Source: Urechis unicinctus
Taxonomy: Eukaryota > Annelida > Polychaeta > Xenopneusta > Urechidae
Direction: 5' to 3'
NCBI GenBank assembly: GCA_034190875.2
Contig: CM067345.1
Location: forward strand, 28,090,312 to 28,154,311
Length of the DNA: 64,000 bases
This document shows, in pieces, positions 1 to 11,662 of the stretch. Below the pieces are notes generated by a model that was given only the letters and a program-made list of their open reading frames with translations, searched no databases and was not told where the DNA came from. Both the position numbers and the translations under genes were made by a program. Within the stretch, counting starts at the first letter, position 1; each line of letters opens with the position of its first letter.

Positions 1-333
1 TGTATAACTTTTTCTGTGAGCCTATCTATGCCATCGGTTAATTCAACAGTGTACATACTATGGGTCAATAAATTACGTAAGACATGATAGTATACAGTCG
101 AGAAGTTTCTTATTTCATGTGTTTGTCGGGTTTATGGTTCAAGCGGCGCTTAATCTCGCGAGCCCCGCTGCTGTTGTATTGAACTGGGTGCGTCGTGTTA
201 GCGCGGAAAAAATCTACCCGCCAGCTGGGCGGCTAGTTGTGATTATTTACCCGCCCGACTCAAATTTCACTCGTCATTGGCGGGCGGGCGGGCGGGTGTT
301 AATTTCGAGCCCTGATACTATTGAAAAAATGAA
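1..333. other. Unannotated left edge with a G-rich tract
   Basis: No gene is seen here. Positions 279-297 hold four consecutive GGG runs separated by single C bases, which could form a G-quadruplex. Short complementary C-rich runs lie just upstream near 217-255. Tandem satellite DNA begins at about 334. Confidence 0.4.
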
Positions 334-1830
334 AATTTTTTTACTAATTGATTTAAAAAAATGAAACATAGCTTATTAGAAAAAACCGAGCAATACCATG
401 GAAATTGAAACCTCAATAACGAAATTGAAACCTTTTTTTTACCAATTGATTTAAAAAAATGAAACATAGCTTATTAGAATCCTCTAGATTATACATTTCT
501 TGTGGTTTAATTTCACTATGATATTCAACATATAAGACATGAAAAGTGTCTGTTATCCCTTACCATAGAATTCTGGCACAAAACCGAGCAATACCATGGA
601 AATTGAAACCTCAATATTTTTTTACTAATTGATTTAAAAAATGAAACATAGCTTATTAGAATCCTTAGATTATACATTTCTTGTGGTATTTCACTATGAT
701 ATTCAAATATAAGACAAAAAGTGTCTGTTATCCCCTTAGAATTCTGGCACAAAACCGAGCAATACCATGGAAATTGAAACCTCAATAACGTTTTTTACCA
801 ATTGATTTAAAAAAATGAAACATAGCTTATTAGAATCCTAGATTATACATTTCTTGTGGTTTAATTTCACTATGATATTCAACATATAAGACATGAAAAG
901 TGTCTGTTATCCCTTACCATAGAATTCTGGCACAAAACCGAGCAATACCATGGAAATTGAAACCTCAATAATTTTTTTTACTAATTGATTTAAAAAAATG
1001 AAACATAGCTTATTAGAATCCTAGATTATACATTTCTTGTGGTTTAATTTCACTATGATATTCAACATATAAGACATGAAAAGTGTCTGTTATCCCTTAC
1101 CATAGAATTCTGGCACAAAACCGAGCAATACCATGGAAATTGAAACCTCAATAACGTTTTTACCAATTGATTTAAAAAAATGAAACATAGCTTATTAGAA
1201 TCCTCTAGATTATACATTTCTTGTGGTATAATTTCACTATGATATTCAACATATAAGACATGGAAAGTGTCTGTTATCCCTTACCATAGATTTCTGGCAC
1301 AAAACCGAGCAATACCATGGAAATTGAAACCTCAATTATTTTTTTACTAATTGATTTAAAAAATGAAACATAGCTTATTAGAATCCTCTAGATTATACAT
1401 TTCTTGTGGTATGATTTCACTATGATATTCAACATATAAGACATGAAAAGTGTCTGTTATCCCCTACCGTAGAATTCTGGCACAAAACCGAGCAATACCA
1501 TGGAAATTGAAACCTCAATAACGTTTTTACCAATTGATTTAAAAAAATGAAACATAGCTTATTAGAATCCTAGATTATACATTTCTTGTGGTTTAATTTC
1601 ACTATGATATTCAACATATAAGACATGAAAAGTGTCTGTTATCCCTTACTGTAGAATTCTGGCACAAAACCGAGCAATACCATGGAAATTGAAACCTCAC
1701 TTAACTTTTTTCTAATTGACTTAAAAAAATGAAACATACCTTTTTGGAATCCTCATGAGTATACCTATCTTCATGTATAATTTCAACAAGATACAATGAA
1801 TTTGAAAAAAAATCACTGACACCCCTACCT
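334..1830. repeat. Satellite array, about 182 bp unit, alternating two unit types
   Basis: About eight head-to-tail units. The landmark ACCATGGAAATTG recurs at 395, 593, 764, 948, 1130, 1314, 1498 and 1679, giving spacings of 171-198 and mostly 181-184. The first unit has lost about 100 bp internally. The last (1695-1830) is strongly diverged, as expected at an array edge. Units alternate: those entered through CCTCAATAACG continue with ACCAATTG, and those entered through CCTCAAT followed by T/A continue with ACTAATTG. This points to a dimeric higher-order unit of about 365 bp. Short open frames inside are not genes. Confidence 0.93.
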
Positions 1831-1962
1831 CAACAGATCAATTTTGTATTATTCTCATTGAATCACTAATGTCAGCATAATTATTTGGAGTGGATCATTT
1901 AGCTTCTATCGAGGGTTAATTTTGAGTGAAATTGAAAAGCAAAAAAGTCAAAATGTCATTAT

Positions 1963-2148
1963 TAAGCTTAGCTCCGGTCGAACAGTAATATGAATATATC
2001 TACTCAGACGTCTTGTAGGGCTATACTCAGCTGTTCCTGATGCTGATAGCCCCGGTCGGACGGTGATTATACATATAATGATATATACTACTAGTTAGCC
2101 TTACAGGCTGTGGCCTATAGGAAGTCTACGTAGACGTCTTATGACGAC
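1963..2148 (+). repeat. Dispersed GACGTC / TTACCGTTCGACCGG repeat, copy 1 (doubled)
   Basis: Contains GCTCCGGTCGAACAGTAATA followed by an A/T-rich stretch and AGACGTCTTGTAGGG. A second partial copy (CCCGGTCGGACGGTGATTAT) starts near 2041. The same sequence occurs at 8721-8777 (minus), 14575-14615 (minus), 36791-36838 (plus) and 44850-44890 (plus), and as a hairpin variant at 10413-10460. No coding potential is seen. The rest of 1831-2569 holds nothing recognisable. Confidence 0.7.
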
Positions 2149-2569
2149 TGAATCCAACTCAATTGATAAATCTTCAATGGAAATAAGATTTTGAGTTATT
2201 TTGTTTCATCGTATGTTTTGATGGTAAAGAAAAATTGGCACCTATAACCACTAGCAGGGCATGGAACTAAGAAAATTTGCCATGGGCCATCCAGACTGGT
2301 AGTTCTGAAAATCCACCGGCCCTGAAAAAAATTCAACCAGCCCAAAAAAAAAAAAGTGTGTTTACAAATACTGAATTTTTTACCAATGACCCACAGAATA
2401 TGATTCACAACAAAATTGTGCCAAGAAAAAAATTCCATATTCAATCACTTGACATACACAGCATGAAAAACATATTGACACTTGGGGAAGAACCTTTAAT
2501 ACGCAACAAAAACACCATACTCAACAACAAACTAACGTAAACAAAGGCCTACTCTGGTCCATCCGCCTC

Positions 2570-2704
2570 CTCATTTTCACATTGAATGTTTTGCTTGTAA
2601 CTGGGGCGCTGAGACCTGGTCCCAGTAAACAGCCACATCTGAGCGCACAGCCTTGCCTCACATCCCTTTGTTACAATTGCGATGGAGTAAAGTCTAAAGA
2701 CTAA
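2570..2704 (+). pseudogene. Non-LTR retrotransposon fragment (CR1/L2/RTE-like, start of endonuclease region)
   Basis: One frame, open to a TAA at 2702-2704, reads VLLVTGALRPGPSK and, after a short gap, LTSLCYNCDGVKSK. This matches the layout known from CR1/L2/RTE-type elements: a hydrophobic run, a GDIxxNPGP-like motif, then a strand like YYNxRGLRSK that opens the apurinic endonuclease domain. The usual N of NPGP is R here. No endonuclease core or reverse transcriptase follows, so it is a short dead fragment. It recurs nowhere else that I noticed. Confidence 0.6.
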
Positions 2705-4401
2705 ACATGTCTTCTGCGATCCAACTGTATCATAGGTGTGTATGCATATCAAAAATTCACATCAAAAGCATTGTTGCCACTTTTATAAATGAATTAACTG
2801 TAAGCAGGACATTGTTGATAGCTTTCTTGATAGAATGGTTTGTAGGTTTTAAACTATGATACAGTTGTTAAAAAAGAGAATTCTGCCTGCCTGCTGAGCT
2901 AATCTTGTTTAAATCTGAACTTAAAATGCCAGAAACTGAAATACATGCGTTGTGAAGCAGCTCTTGCATGATGGCACCTGGAGATGCCAAGTAGAACCTA
3001 GCGAACGGATAGCAAACAAATACCAAGTGGCTGTATATATTTACCAAAATGGTGGTCATCGTATCACGATTGATATATATGATGGAATTTCCTAAATTAC
3101 AGCATCATTGGAGGGCAAGGTTTTTGCGCTGTTACAGATATTCTTTTTACATGTTGTTTTCTAGATGCTTGGTTGAAGACCCAGGACGTTATAATGTCCA
3201 TGTTCCGATAAGACAAGGCACTGAAACGAAAACTTTAAAAAAATGATGAAAGGATATGACTAAGATGGATGTAGAAACAATGTTGACCTCACGATTTACT
3301 TACTGAAACAAGGCTCTAAGCGATTCAGACAAGAGTCCGAGAGGTCAAAAGAGAAAGGGAGCTTACGTACACCAATGTGCCCCCTGTTACTTTGCAGTAT
3401 GCACAGACAGGTTCAAAACATTCATAGCTCTTCCAAGATTTTACTTTAATTTAGTTCCACGAGTTTAACCTATATGTAGTTAGTTGCTAGCATGTTGTAA
3501 CTAGTACAACAGCATATTTCACCCTTGAAAATTAATGATAAGCCACTGGAATCGAGATACTAGGTGATCTAGAATCCTAGGTGATCTAACAATAAAGTGG
3601 CTATCATTCTGGTAAATGGCTGCCATTGCTGTTATAGGACAAATATGCGGAAGCCCTATAGCCATAATTCTTTCTAAGGGCATGCTATAACAGTGTGCTG
3701 AAGCTTGTGCTTGTTGCATAGTAAAATGTCATGGATGTTGATGACGTTATTTCCGGTTCAGAAAGCATCAAAATTTATCAAAATTAACTACCAATATTTC
3801 TGTGTATAACGTTTCAATCTTAAAAACAATGTTTACATTCTCTAGAAGTTTTATTCAATTGCAAACTTTCTCTGAATGCATGTAATTGTAAATAATGCAT
3901 CGTTAAATAAATTGTAGCTGGTCAATAATTTCTCGTAGCAAAAATCAGTGATATTCTTTTAATTCATAATTGACAAGCTAATTATTGTCCAATCTGTAAC
4001 CACTTGAGTGCTGAAACCACTATAAAACTTTTACAATGACAAAATATCAAAATATTCATTGTTTTCAAAGCGCGTTCAGTTGGAATTTTTTTAAGTTCGC
4101 TTGTTTTTGGTTTTGTTTGTGAACTTTTTTTGGCTGGGGATGCAAATTTGATTATTTTTTTTAAAAGGTCAGCCACAATAATGCGCATAACCCAGATTCT
4201 TTCTTTAAAATCTTGATCTTAAACTAAGGTCAAGTTCATAGAAAATGTGAACAATTCTCAGTTCTCATGGAAGGTTTTGTCATCATACTTATTCATAGTG
4301 GTTGTAAAACTTATTGCATGGTGGAAGAATGTTGCATGTACTATTGTATTGAAAAATTGGAAACTAAATTTTGAAATATCATAGAATGTGTTTGTGTTCA
4401 G
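2705..4401. other. HDAC8 upstream region; first coding exon not identified
   Basis: The first detected HDAC8 exon begins with Ala-Ser-Leu-Thr-His-Ser-Leu-Ile-Glu. In the family this follows about 35-40 N-terminal residues ending near PKR. That first exon should lie here or further upstream, beyond the satellite, but I see no convincing match with a start codon and a phase 0 donor. No other gene is visible in this stretch. Confidence 0.4.
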
Positions 4402-7400
4402 GCAAGTCTGACCCACTCTTTGATAGAGTCCTATGGGTTGCTAGATTCTATGCAACTAGTTCCTCCCTCATTGGCTAGTGATGCTGACCTCAGCACATTC
4501 CACTCGCAGGGCTTCATTGACTGTGTTAAAAGGATGAGTGGAAGAGAGGATCAGGAACGGGAAGATGAAGATGCCGAGGCATATGGGCTTGGTCAGTTAT
4601 CAGCTCATGTATATTTCAAGTATAAATTATCAGATTCTATTGATACTGCCAAGGTCATTTTATTGTACCACACAGCATTTATTTGTTTGTGTTCAGTGTA
4701 TGATTGTCCAGCATTCCCTGGGGTGTACAGCTATGCAGCCATTGTAGCTGGAGCATCTCTTAAAGCTGCGGAGGTTTTGATAGATGGGAGCGCTGATGTG
4801 GCTGTCAACTGGCCTGGAGGTTGGCATCATGCCAAGAGGTAGTGTTGTTTTGAGAATATCAATGTATATGACAACATTCTCATGCTTTTATAAGAAATTC
4901 AAAAAAGTCTACGGTACAGTGGAAATCATCTATTCTCTATGCATGGTTCTACTTGTATTACGACAGAGATGAGGCGTCTGGCTTCTGCTACTTCAATGAC
5001 CTAGTTTTAGCCATCTTGAAACTTAGGAAAAAGTATGAACGAGTTCTTTATGTGGATTTAGACCTTCATCATGGTGATGGTGGGTGAATACATAGTACTA
5101 AGTCTTCCTTTGTGTTTGTTTCTACTAGTAGAAGTTGTTTTTTTCTACATTGTACAATTTTGCTCAATATAACTGTTTGTCTTTTCTTGTGTATGCATGC
5201 TACCTGTTTCAGGTGTAGAGGATGCGTTCTGTGCTTCCCCATCAGTTATGACAGTTTCCTTCCATAAACACTCGCCTGGCTTCTTTCCAGGTGATTTCCA
5301 TTTACGAAAAAAAAACCATGAAGAGCAATAAATAGGGTATTTTTCATGTCACCTAAGTAAAGGATATTATAATTTATATTTCATCTACTGTGTGGTTAAA
5401 CATAGCTGTTCATTGCTGTTGGTGAAATTATTGTTTAATGGCTCATCGGCACTGGGTGTCAGCAATTGAGTGATTTTTTGGGGTCGTAAATGTGCAAAAT
5501 CAGCAATTTTTGTGAAACTGCTGAAGGTTGATTTATTAATAACCTTGGCCGTTAGTTTTAAGTCTTTGCCTTACAGGGTCCTTGCTTAAAGGCCTTGTTG
5601 GGTGGCTCTCGGTTGATATTAAATCAACTTACAGAGATTGGATAAGGTGGTAATATTCAACATCCTCACAAAGTATAGATATACCATGCAATCTTGTGTA
5701 TTTGTTGCACCAGTGTGTAGATAGGACCACCTTTTTGCCTGGAAAATTGTTCCAAAATTGTTATAGTAGTAAATGCATGACCATGCTATCATGTTCCCAA
5801 GCTGTAAGTGTAGGCTGAAACATGTTAAGATTGTATTAAGTCAGTGGTGACTGCCATCAGAGTCCCTCTGCTTAATGTCTTCCAAGAATGAGTTGCATGA
5901 TTGAACTGAAAATTCTTTTTTTTCATACCATAGCACTTGAATAATACCCCGTTGCTACTTAGCTGCAATGACAGACAAATGAACTACCCTGTTTACTTGT
6001 GTTAAGGTAGCAACATTTTGGACAAATTTTCAATAAACAAAGAGGGTTGTGCAACCAATACACAAGTTACTACGGTAATCAACATACAAAAGTCAGATTA
6101 TTATGACGTTGATGTGTGTGCTGATATAAAGAAACAGTAAGCTGAATATGGATAGTGTTCCTCAATGTCGACAGTCATGTTTGTCGGACAACGTTGGTTT
6201 TATAATTGCAGGTTCTGGAAGTTTGACTGACATTGGTGTTGGCAAGGGTCGCTATTACTCGGTCAATGTTCCCCTAGATGATGGCATCACTGACTCGAGC
6301 TTCTTGAAAATATTTTCCAGGTGATAAACATTCCCATTACCCTACATAAACAAAATGACCAACAGTGGTTATAAGTTTTATCCTACTTTTGGTGCAAAGA
6401 TAAACATGACTATTATGCTAGACTTGCAGTAAGTACAGTATATATTTTTTACATGAGAAAAATATATAATAGAAGGATGTTTCTCCAGAGAAATGCATAA
6501 AACTATTTGGGGTTTAGTTGTTTGACCCATACAGTTATTCAATTGTGTTATCTACTATTACCTGTTGGGGGCCCTTTGCATGTTGCATTAGTGTGATGGA
6601 GAAGGTGCGAGAAACATACGAGCCACTAGCCATCGTTTGTCAGTGTGGAGTGGATGGATTGGTAGGGGACCCATGTGCTTCATTCAATCTCACTCCTGCC
6701 TCTTTACAGCAAAGCTGTTACTGACTTGCAGAGTTGGAATATACCCTTGCTTTTAACAGGAGGAGGTTTGTTTTTGTTACTTACAGTAGCATATAACGTC
6801 ATTAAGGCACAAAGTTGTGAGGCATTTAGTTTGACTCCATAAAGCACAGATTCCTTGTTGCAGAAATGTGCAAGCACAAGCTTTTGTGATGGCCATGTAA
6901 TTATGCATAAACTCGGTTCAGATGAACAAATAGTCAGTAGTTATACCTAGTATGTCACCCAAGTTAGCAATTTTGGGTCTAACACTTCACACCTGAATAT
7001 GCCCAGGAGGATACAACTTTGTGAATGCAGCTCGCAGTTGGACAACTATTACAGCTGCTGTCACAGGACATAAAATACCTAGTGATATCCCTGAACACAA
7101 AGCATGTACAACTTATCCTTGCTCGAATCTTTGAAATAATTAAGAAATATTTTTGTGCATCAGAATTGTGCTTCTTAACTCAGCTGTTGTTTCAGTACTT
7201 TACTAAGTATGGACCAGACTATGACTTAAGTATTGCAGCTGGTAACCAACGAGATAAAAACACTTCCGTCAGTCTTGTGGAAACAATTGATGTCATTCAT
7301 GGTAGGCATGCATATTTTACTATTGACTTAATAATATATCTGTATTAGGAATAATTCATGCATCTGAGAAACCTTTTATGATTTAATATGAAGATTTCCA

Positions 7401-7475
7401 TGAACCAGTAACTCAATGGTTTTTGTTTCAGCTAACCTTGGAAATGTGAAATGCTGTGTTGCCCAAAAAGACTGA
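4402..7475 (+). CDS. HDAC8: Histone deacetylase 8 (class I, zinc-dependent), lacking exon 1, one frameshift
   Basis: Removes acetyl groups from lysines of histones and other proteins; vertebrate HDAC8 acts on the cohesin subunit SMC3. Exons: 4402-4591, 4697-4838, 4967-5079, 5213-5290, 6212-6320, 6592-6765, 7007-7101, 7196-7301, 7432-7475 (stop TGA). Intron phases fit throughout. About 349 residues are recovered; with an exon 1 of about 38 the length would suit the family (human 377). Visible catalytic parts are [11 protein letters not shown] (tandem His), [11 protein letters not shown] (zinc-binding Asp and His), GVDGLVGDP (third zinc Asp) and GGGGYN (catalytic Tyr). VEDAF and SPGFFPG favour HDAC8 over HDAC1/2/3. 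The conserved GLGYDCP reads GLVYDCP across the first junction. Exon 6592-6765 carries one extra base between 6693 and 6711: the frame would stop at TGA 6721, but shifting by one restores [19 protein letters not shown]. The intron at 7102 uses a GC donor. Confidence 0.93.
7102..7195 (+). other. GC-AG intron in HDAC8
   Basis: The exon ends ...CCTGAACACAAA and the intron starts GCATGT. The acceptor is TTGTTTCAG at 7187-7195. Only this junction keeps phase 0 and yields [14 protein letters not shown], the same length as the conserved HDAC8 segment. Using the GT three bases downstream shifts the frame. Confidence 0.8.
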
Positions 7476-7526
7476 CTTTTTGCCTTATTGCTTCTTGGCC
7501 AATCTTCTTGTAAGCAGGCATTGTTA

Positions 7527-7532
7527 AATAAA
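7527..7532 (+). other. Poly(A) signal of HDAC8 (AATAAA)
   Basis: Lies 52 bases after the HDAC8 stop codon. A second AATAAA is at 7578-7583. Either could end the transcript, giving a very short 3' UTR. Confidence 0.6.
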
Positions 7533-7583
7533 ACATGTTACTCCATTTATTCTGCATCCCTTGTTTTCTATTTGTCAAATAAA

Positions 7584-8301
7584 AGTATAATACAAAAATT
7601 CTTAACTGCTTACCATTGTTTTCTTGTGTTCATCACACACTTATTATTTTGGTATCAGAAAAGTGTATTTCATAATATGTTATGAATGATACCAATTATA
7701 TATAAATACATGAGACAAAAATCCTTGATTAACTTCAATGTTATGTAGGAGTGATATATTGTGAATACAATAGCCTACATGTAAATGACAAGGCATGCAA
7801 TACAAAATCTGCAGATGGTGCAATGGAATTTTATTTGCAACGCTGTTCATTATCTTTATCCAAATTTGTCCTTTTGAATTATCTGGATCTGTCTGAACTT
7901 TTAACATCTGAAAATATGATAATTATACTCTATTATTTGTACATTACATTTGATTTGGAGTTCAATAACTTCCACATTAGCACTACTAAAATAATACGAC
8001 TGCCCGACCTAGGAAGTGCCTGCAGTTATTTTACGAGACTACTCTTGTCTGTTATTCTGTATTTAATTCACTAAGAGTCCTGGTTTTGGGATTCCAGCGC
8101 ATGTGTTCGAAACGCTCAGTGCGGAGAAAGTGTAGCGGCCAACGTACAGTAGAAGTATATTTTGACAATAAACAGATAAAAGGCAACATCCGGTATCAAT
8201 CAGTTGACAGTTAGTCATACAAATTCGATTACAAATCAACACTGGTCTCTCTCAATCAAGATCGCGATCTCTAAGGATTCGCCCCCAGATATACCGGCAA
8301 T
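7584..8301 (+). promoter_or_regulatory. HDAC8-CHMP2B intergenic region with the CHMP2B 5' flank
   Basis: About 720 bp separate the end of HDAC8 from the CHMP2B start codon, on the same strand. The distal part is A/T-rich. The last 200 bp are less A/T-rich and must hold the CHMP2B promoter and 5' UTR, but no clear TATA box or initiator can be named. Confidence 0.4.
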
Positions 8302-11300
8302 ATGTCGTTCTTTTCGAAGAAACCGACGGTGAAAGGTATTTGTTATGATATCGCTTGTCAAATACTACTTTTGAACAAAGTTTGGGAGACAGGAGCTAGG
8401 CAGTGCCACTGGCTAACCCCGGGAAGGTGGGGGGGGGGGGGGGGGGGGGTCTTAGGGTGTATAGAGGTAGTATATATGTGCCGCGCGACGGGGTGTGTTT
8501 TTTCGGCCTTTCGACTTGTACGACGGGTTTTTGGGCCTCATACTTGTACGACGGGGTATGTTTTTCAGCTTCAATCTGTACAACGGGTTATACGTTCGCA
8601 TAATACCTTGTACGACGGGGTATGCTTTTGGCCATTTTGACCTTGTACGACGGGTTCGGGTTTTCGAGGTCCCGCGGCACACCCCTATCCAGAATAAGGC
8701 CAAGTGCCCTCCCCCCGGGGGCTAGCCCTACATGACGTCTGAGTATAAATTCATGTTACCGTTCGACCGGAGCTAGGAACTGGCGTGCTGTAAGGGCACC
8801 AGTGCGCGACGGAAGGTTGTGAGGAAGAGGAAACAACAGGGGCCGTATCCATAAAGAAACTTAAGTCCGCAAACTCAGGTTTTTGACCGTCTTATCCGTA
8901 TCCCAAAAGAATCTTAAGTCTTCTAGCGTGCTCAACTCTGAGTCAGCAAGGTAGCTGACTTAACTTCGCTAGCTCAAACTTAAAAATGGCGGTCCAACGG
9001 TAATGTTTCCAGAGAAATGCTTTTACAGATCTAAATAAGAACATGTATGTTCTTAAAATGAACCAAAACATAATCAGCCGTTCGTTTCGTATGACACACC
9101 AATTTTTATCGGGTTATTTGAATTATTTACGCAGCAAGTTTTTTTCGTAAAAACGAAGTGGGGAATCCTTCACAAACAATCGGGTCGCTTAGGAGAGGCT
9201 GTTGTTTCCTAGAAAGCGAGGCAGCTTGCAGCAGTCTAGCTCCGAATTAAGAGTGTTTTGCGGGATAATCTGAGTGGATGGGAGTTTCCAAGTGAATAGA
9301 ATATCCATTCGAGATTGGTCATGTTACAGATAAATTTCTTAAACTTCATTAATCAAAACAACGGCGCCAAGATTCACATTTCATATGATTGAATATAAGA
9401 AAAGCAGGTGCCAAGCCTACAAGTATATAAATCCACTTCATGATAAAATGGCAGATATTGAAAGTGCCCCCAAAGCACACCAACGACAAGGGTTATTTTG
9501 CGATAAAAAAAACTCTGCTTTATACGTCAAATACAACGACACGTCATAGTCTAATGATGCGCAGTGACCCAGTAACGCGCGAATTCCAACGAACTGTCAA
9601 ACAACAAAACTCAACAAGGATTGTTTGTATTCATCGCAGAATTATAATGTTATTAGTGCAAGCATGGTCGATGGAATTATTTCCCAATCGTGTGGATTAG
9701 CCGTGATTATATTGCCGATTATAAGAGCTAGCCAGTTTGCAAATCGTCTCCATAAAAAACAATGGTTCATCGTGCCGCTGGCGTTGTGGTCATGTTCATG
9801 GATAACAATCATTACATTTACAGTGCCGTAGATTGCTGAGAATATATTGAAATTCGTATATTATACCTGATATCACCGTATATTATACTTGATACCATAA
9901 AATATTGTACAGTCGGATTGAATAAAGGTGAATGACATATTCATAAACAACCGGTTTAAAGACTATTCCTTTTTACATTGTTTTGATAAACGATAAGTTG
10001 ATAACGACAGTAGACTACTAGACCCTACTAGGTCTAGACTTTATTATATAAAATAGTCAGACTAGACCACTTCCATTCCTCCGTCTAAATCGACCATTCT
10101 TTGCCACTTTATTACATTTTCTGTCTAATGAACACAGAGACAAACTATGATCGCGAAGGTACATGAGTGAAACTATAGCCACTAATCGTTTTTGGCTGTT
10201 TGCCAGCCTTGAGCTGGCGGTCTCAGCTGAGTTCGCTAACAATTTGTTTTGTGGATACGCCTGAGTTCGTGGACTCAGCACGCCGACTCAAGTTAAGACG
10301 ACTCAAGTTAAGATTCTTTATGGATACGTCCCCATAGTGGTTGTTCAATAGCTTACGTTCTCACTATTGAGAGGATCACTCTGCAATATTAATAATAGTT
10401 CCCTTTGTGTTGCCGTGCACGACGTCTTATATATTTATATTACCGTCGTGCGCGGCTACTCTTTGTGTTGTTATTGCTATAAATGATTAAGAGATTAGAT
10501 TACTTTTAGGCCTGAGTTGAATTCTCTTGAGAGTTACTGCATGTCAGTGTGGTGAGGGGACAAACGAAGCAGCCATTCCGTATGTTCTTATTTACAGTAT
10601 CTGAAATAGGTATGTTTGTTTGATGTAAATAACAAAATTTTATGTAAAAGATTATTGCATTAAAATTATTTATACTCCAATCGGTAAATGTTAAGTATCT
10701 TTAAAATTTCTGTACAGCTTTATGATAACTGGTTTCCAAAAATATTAAGTGGTACAAATCCACCCCTTGTAAATGCAAGATATTCATGGCTTCATTCCTT
10801 TGTTGGTCGTAGCAGTTGAATTTACCAGCTGAGGTCATATTGGCCCTTTATATATATTTAGTATTTGTTGAGCCATCAGGCTCGCAAATTGACACAATAA
10901 TTGTAAAACAGTCCGTCAAAACACAACGTGTTGGCTTGCGCTCTCCGTCATCGTAGCGCAGTGTGCAACACACCAACGTCACAACGCGTAGTGTTCAATC
11001 AATAGTGTGTTAAAAACCTTTAACGAAACTCCTGCAACTAGTTTGACCTTACATCACTGACATGACGCTAGCTAGTTATCGAGACAATGCATACTACGAC
11101 ACGTAACAAGCACAGGGATTTGCATTGGCCTGCCGGTGGCTATCTTCTATGTATACATAGAATATAGCGGCTGGCAGGCCAATGTAAATCGCTGTGGTAA
11201 CAAGTGCCTCTGTTTTCGATTCATAGGGTATTGGCAGAATAAAGCAACTTGCGGTTAAACCGTACATGACTGAGTGAGTCTTAATTATAAGCACACGAAA

Positions 11301-11566
11301 CTGGCGTATGGATCAGTGCTGTACGGTTACTGATTATTCTGTCTTACATGCTCGGCTGCACATTGAAAGACGCTGAAACCTCAGTCTTCAAGGCTTCAGT
11401 GTTTGCTCGAGATAACATTCGCGATCGGCGAAGTAATTAACATGTCCGGTCGGACAAGTACTCTGGACTTTTCACTTGTCCCATAAGCTGAACCACCTGT
11501 CCCGGGCAAGCGGACAACTGTTAGTGTCTAGCCCTGATATATACTTGCATTCATACATATATGATA

Positions 11567-11662
<96 letters not shown>

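Noticed and set aside
3016-3060. Possible HDAC8 exon 1 reading QVAVYIYQ, resembling VPVYIYSPEYV
   Set aside because: Similarity stops after six residues, the following conserved CDSL/PKR part is absent, and there is no phase 0 donor at the right distance.
4538-4972. Other plus-strand frames overlapping HDAC8
   Set aside because: They run through introns or out of the conserved frame.
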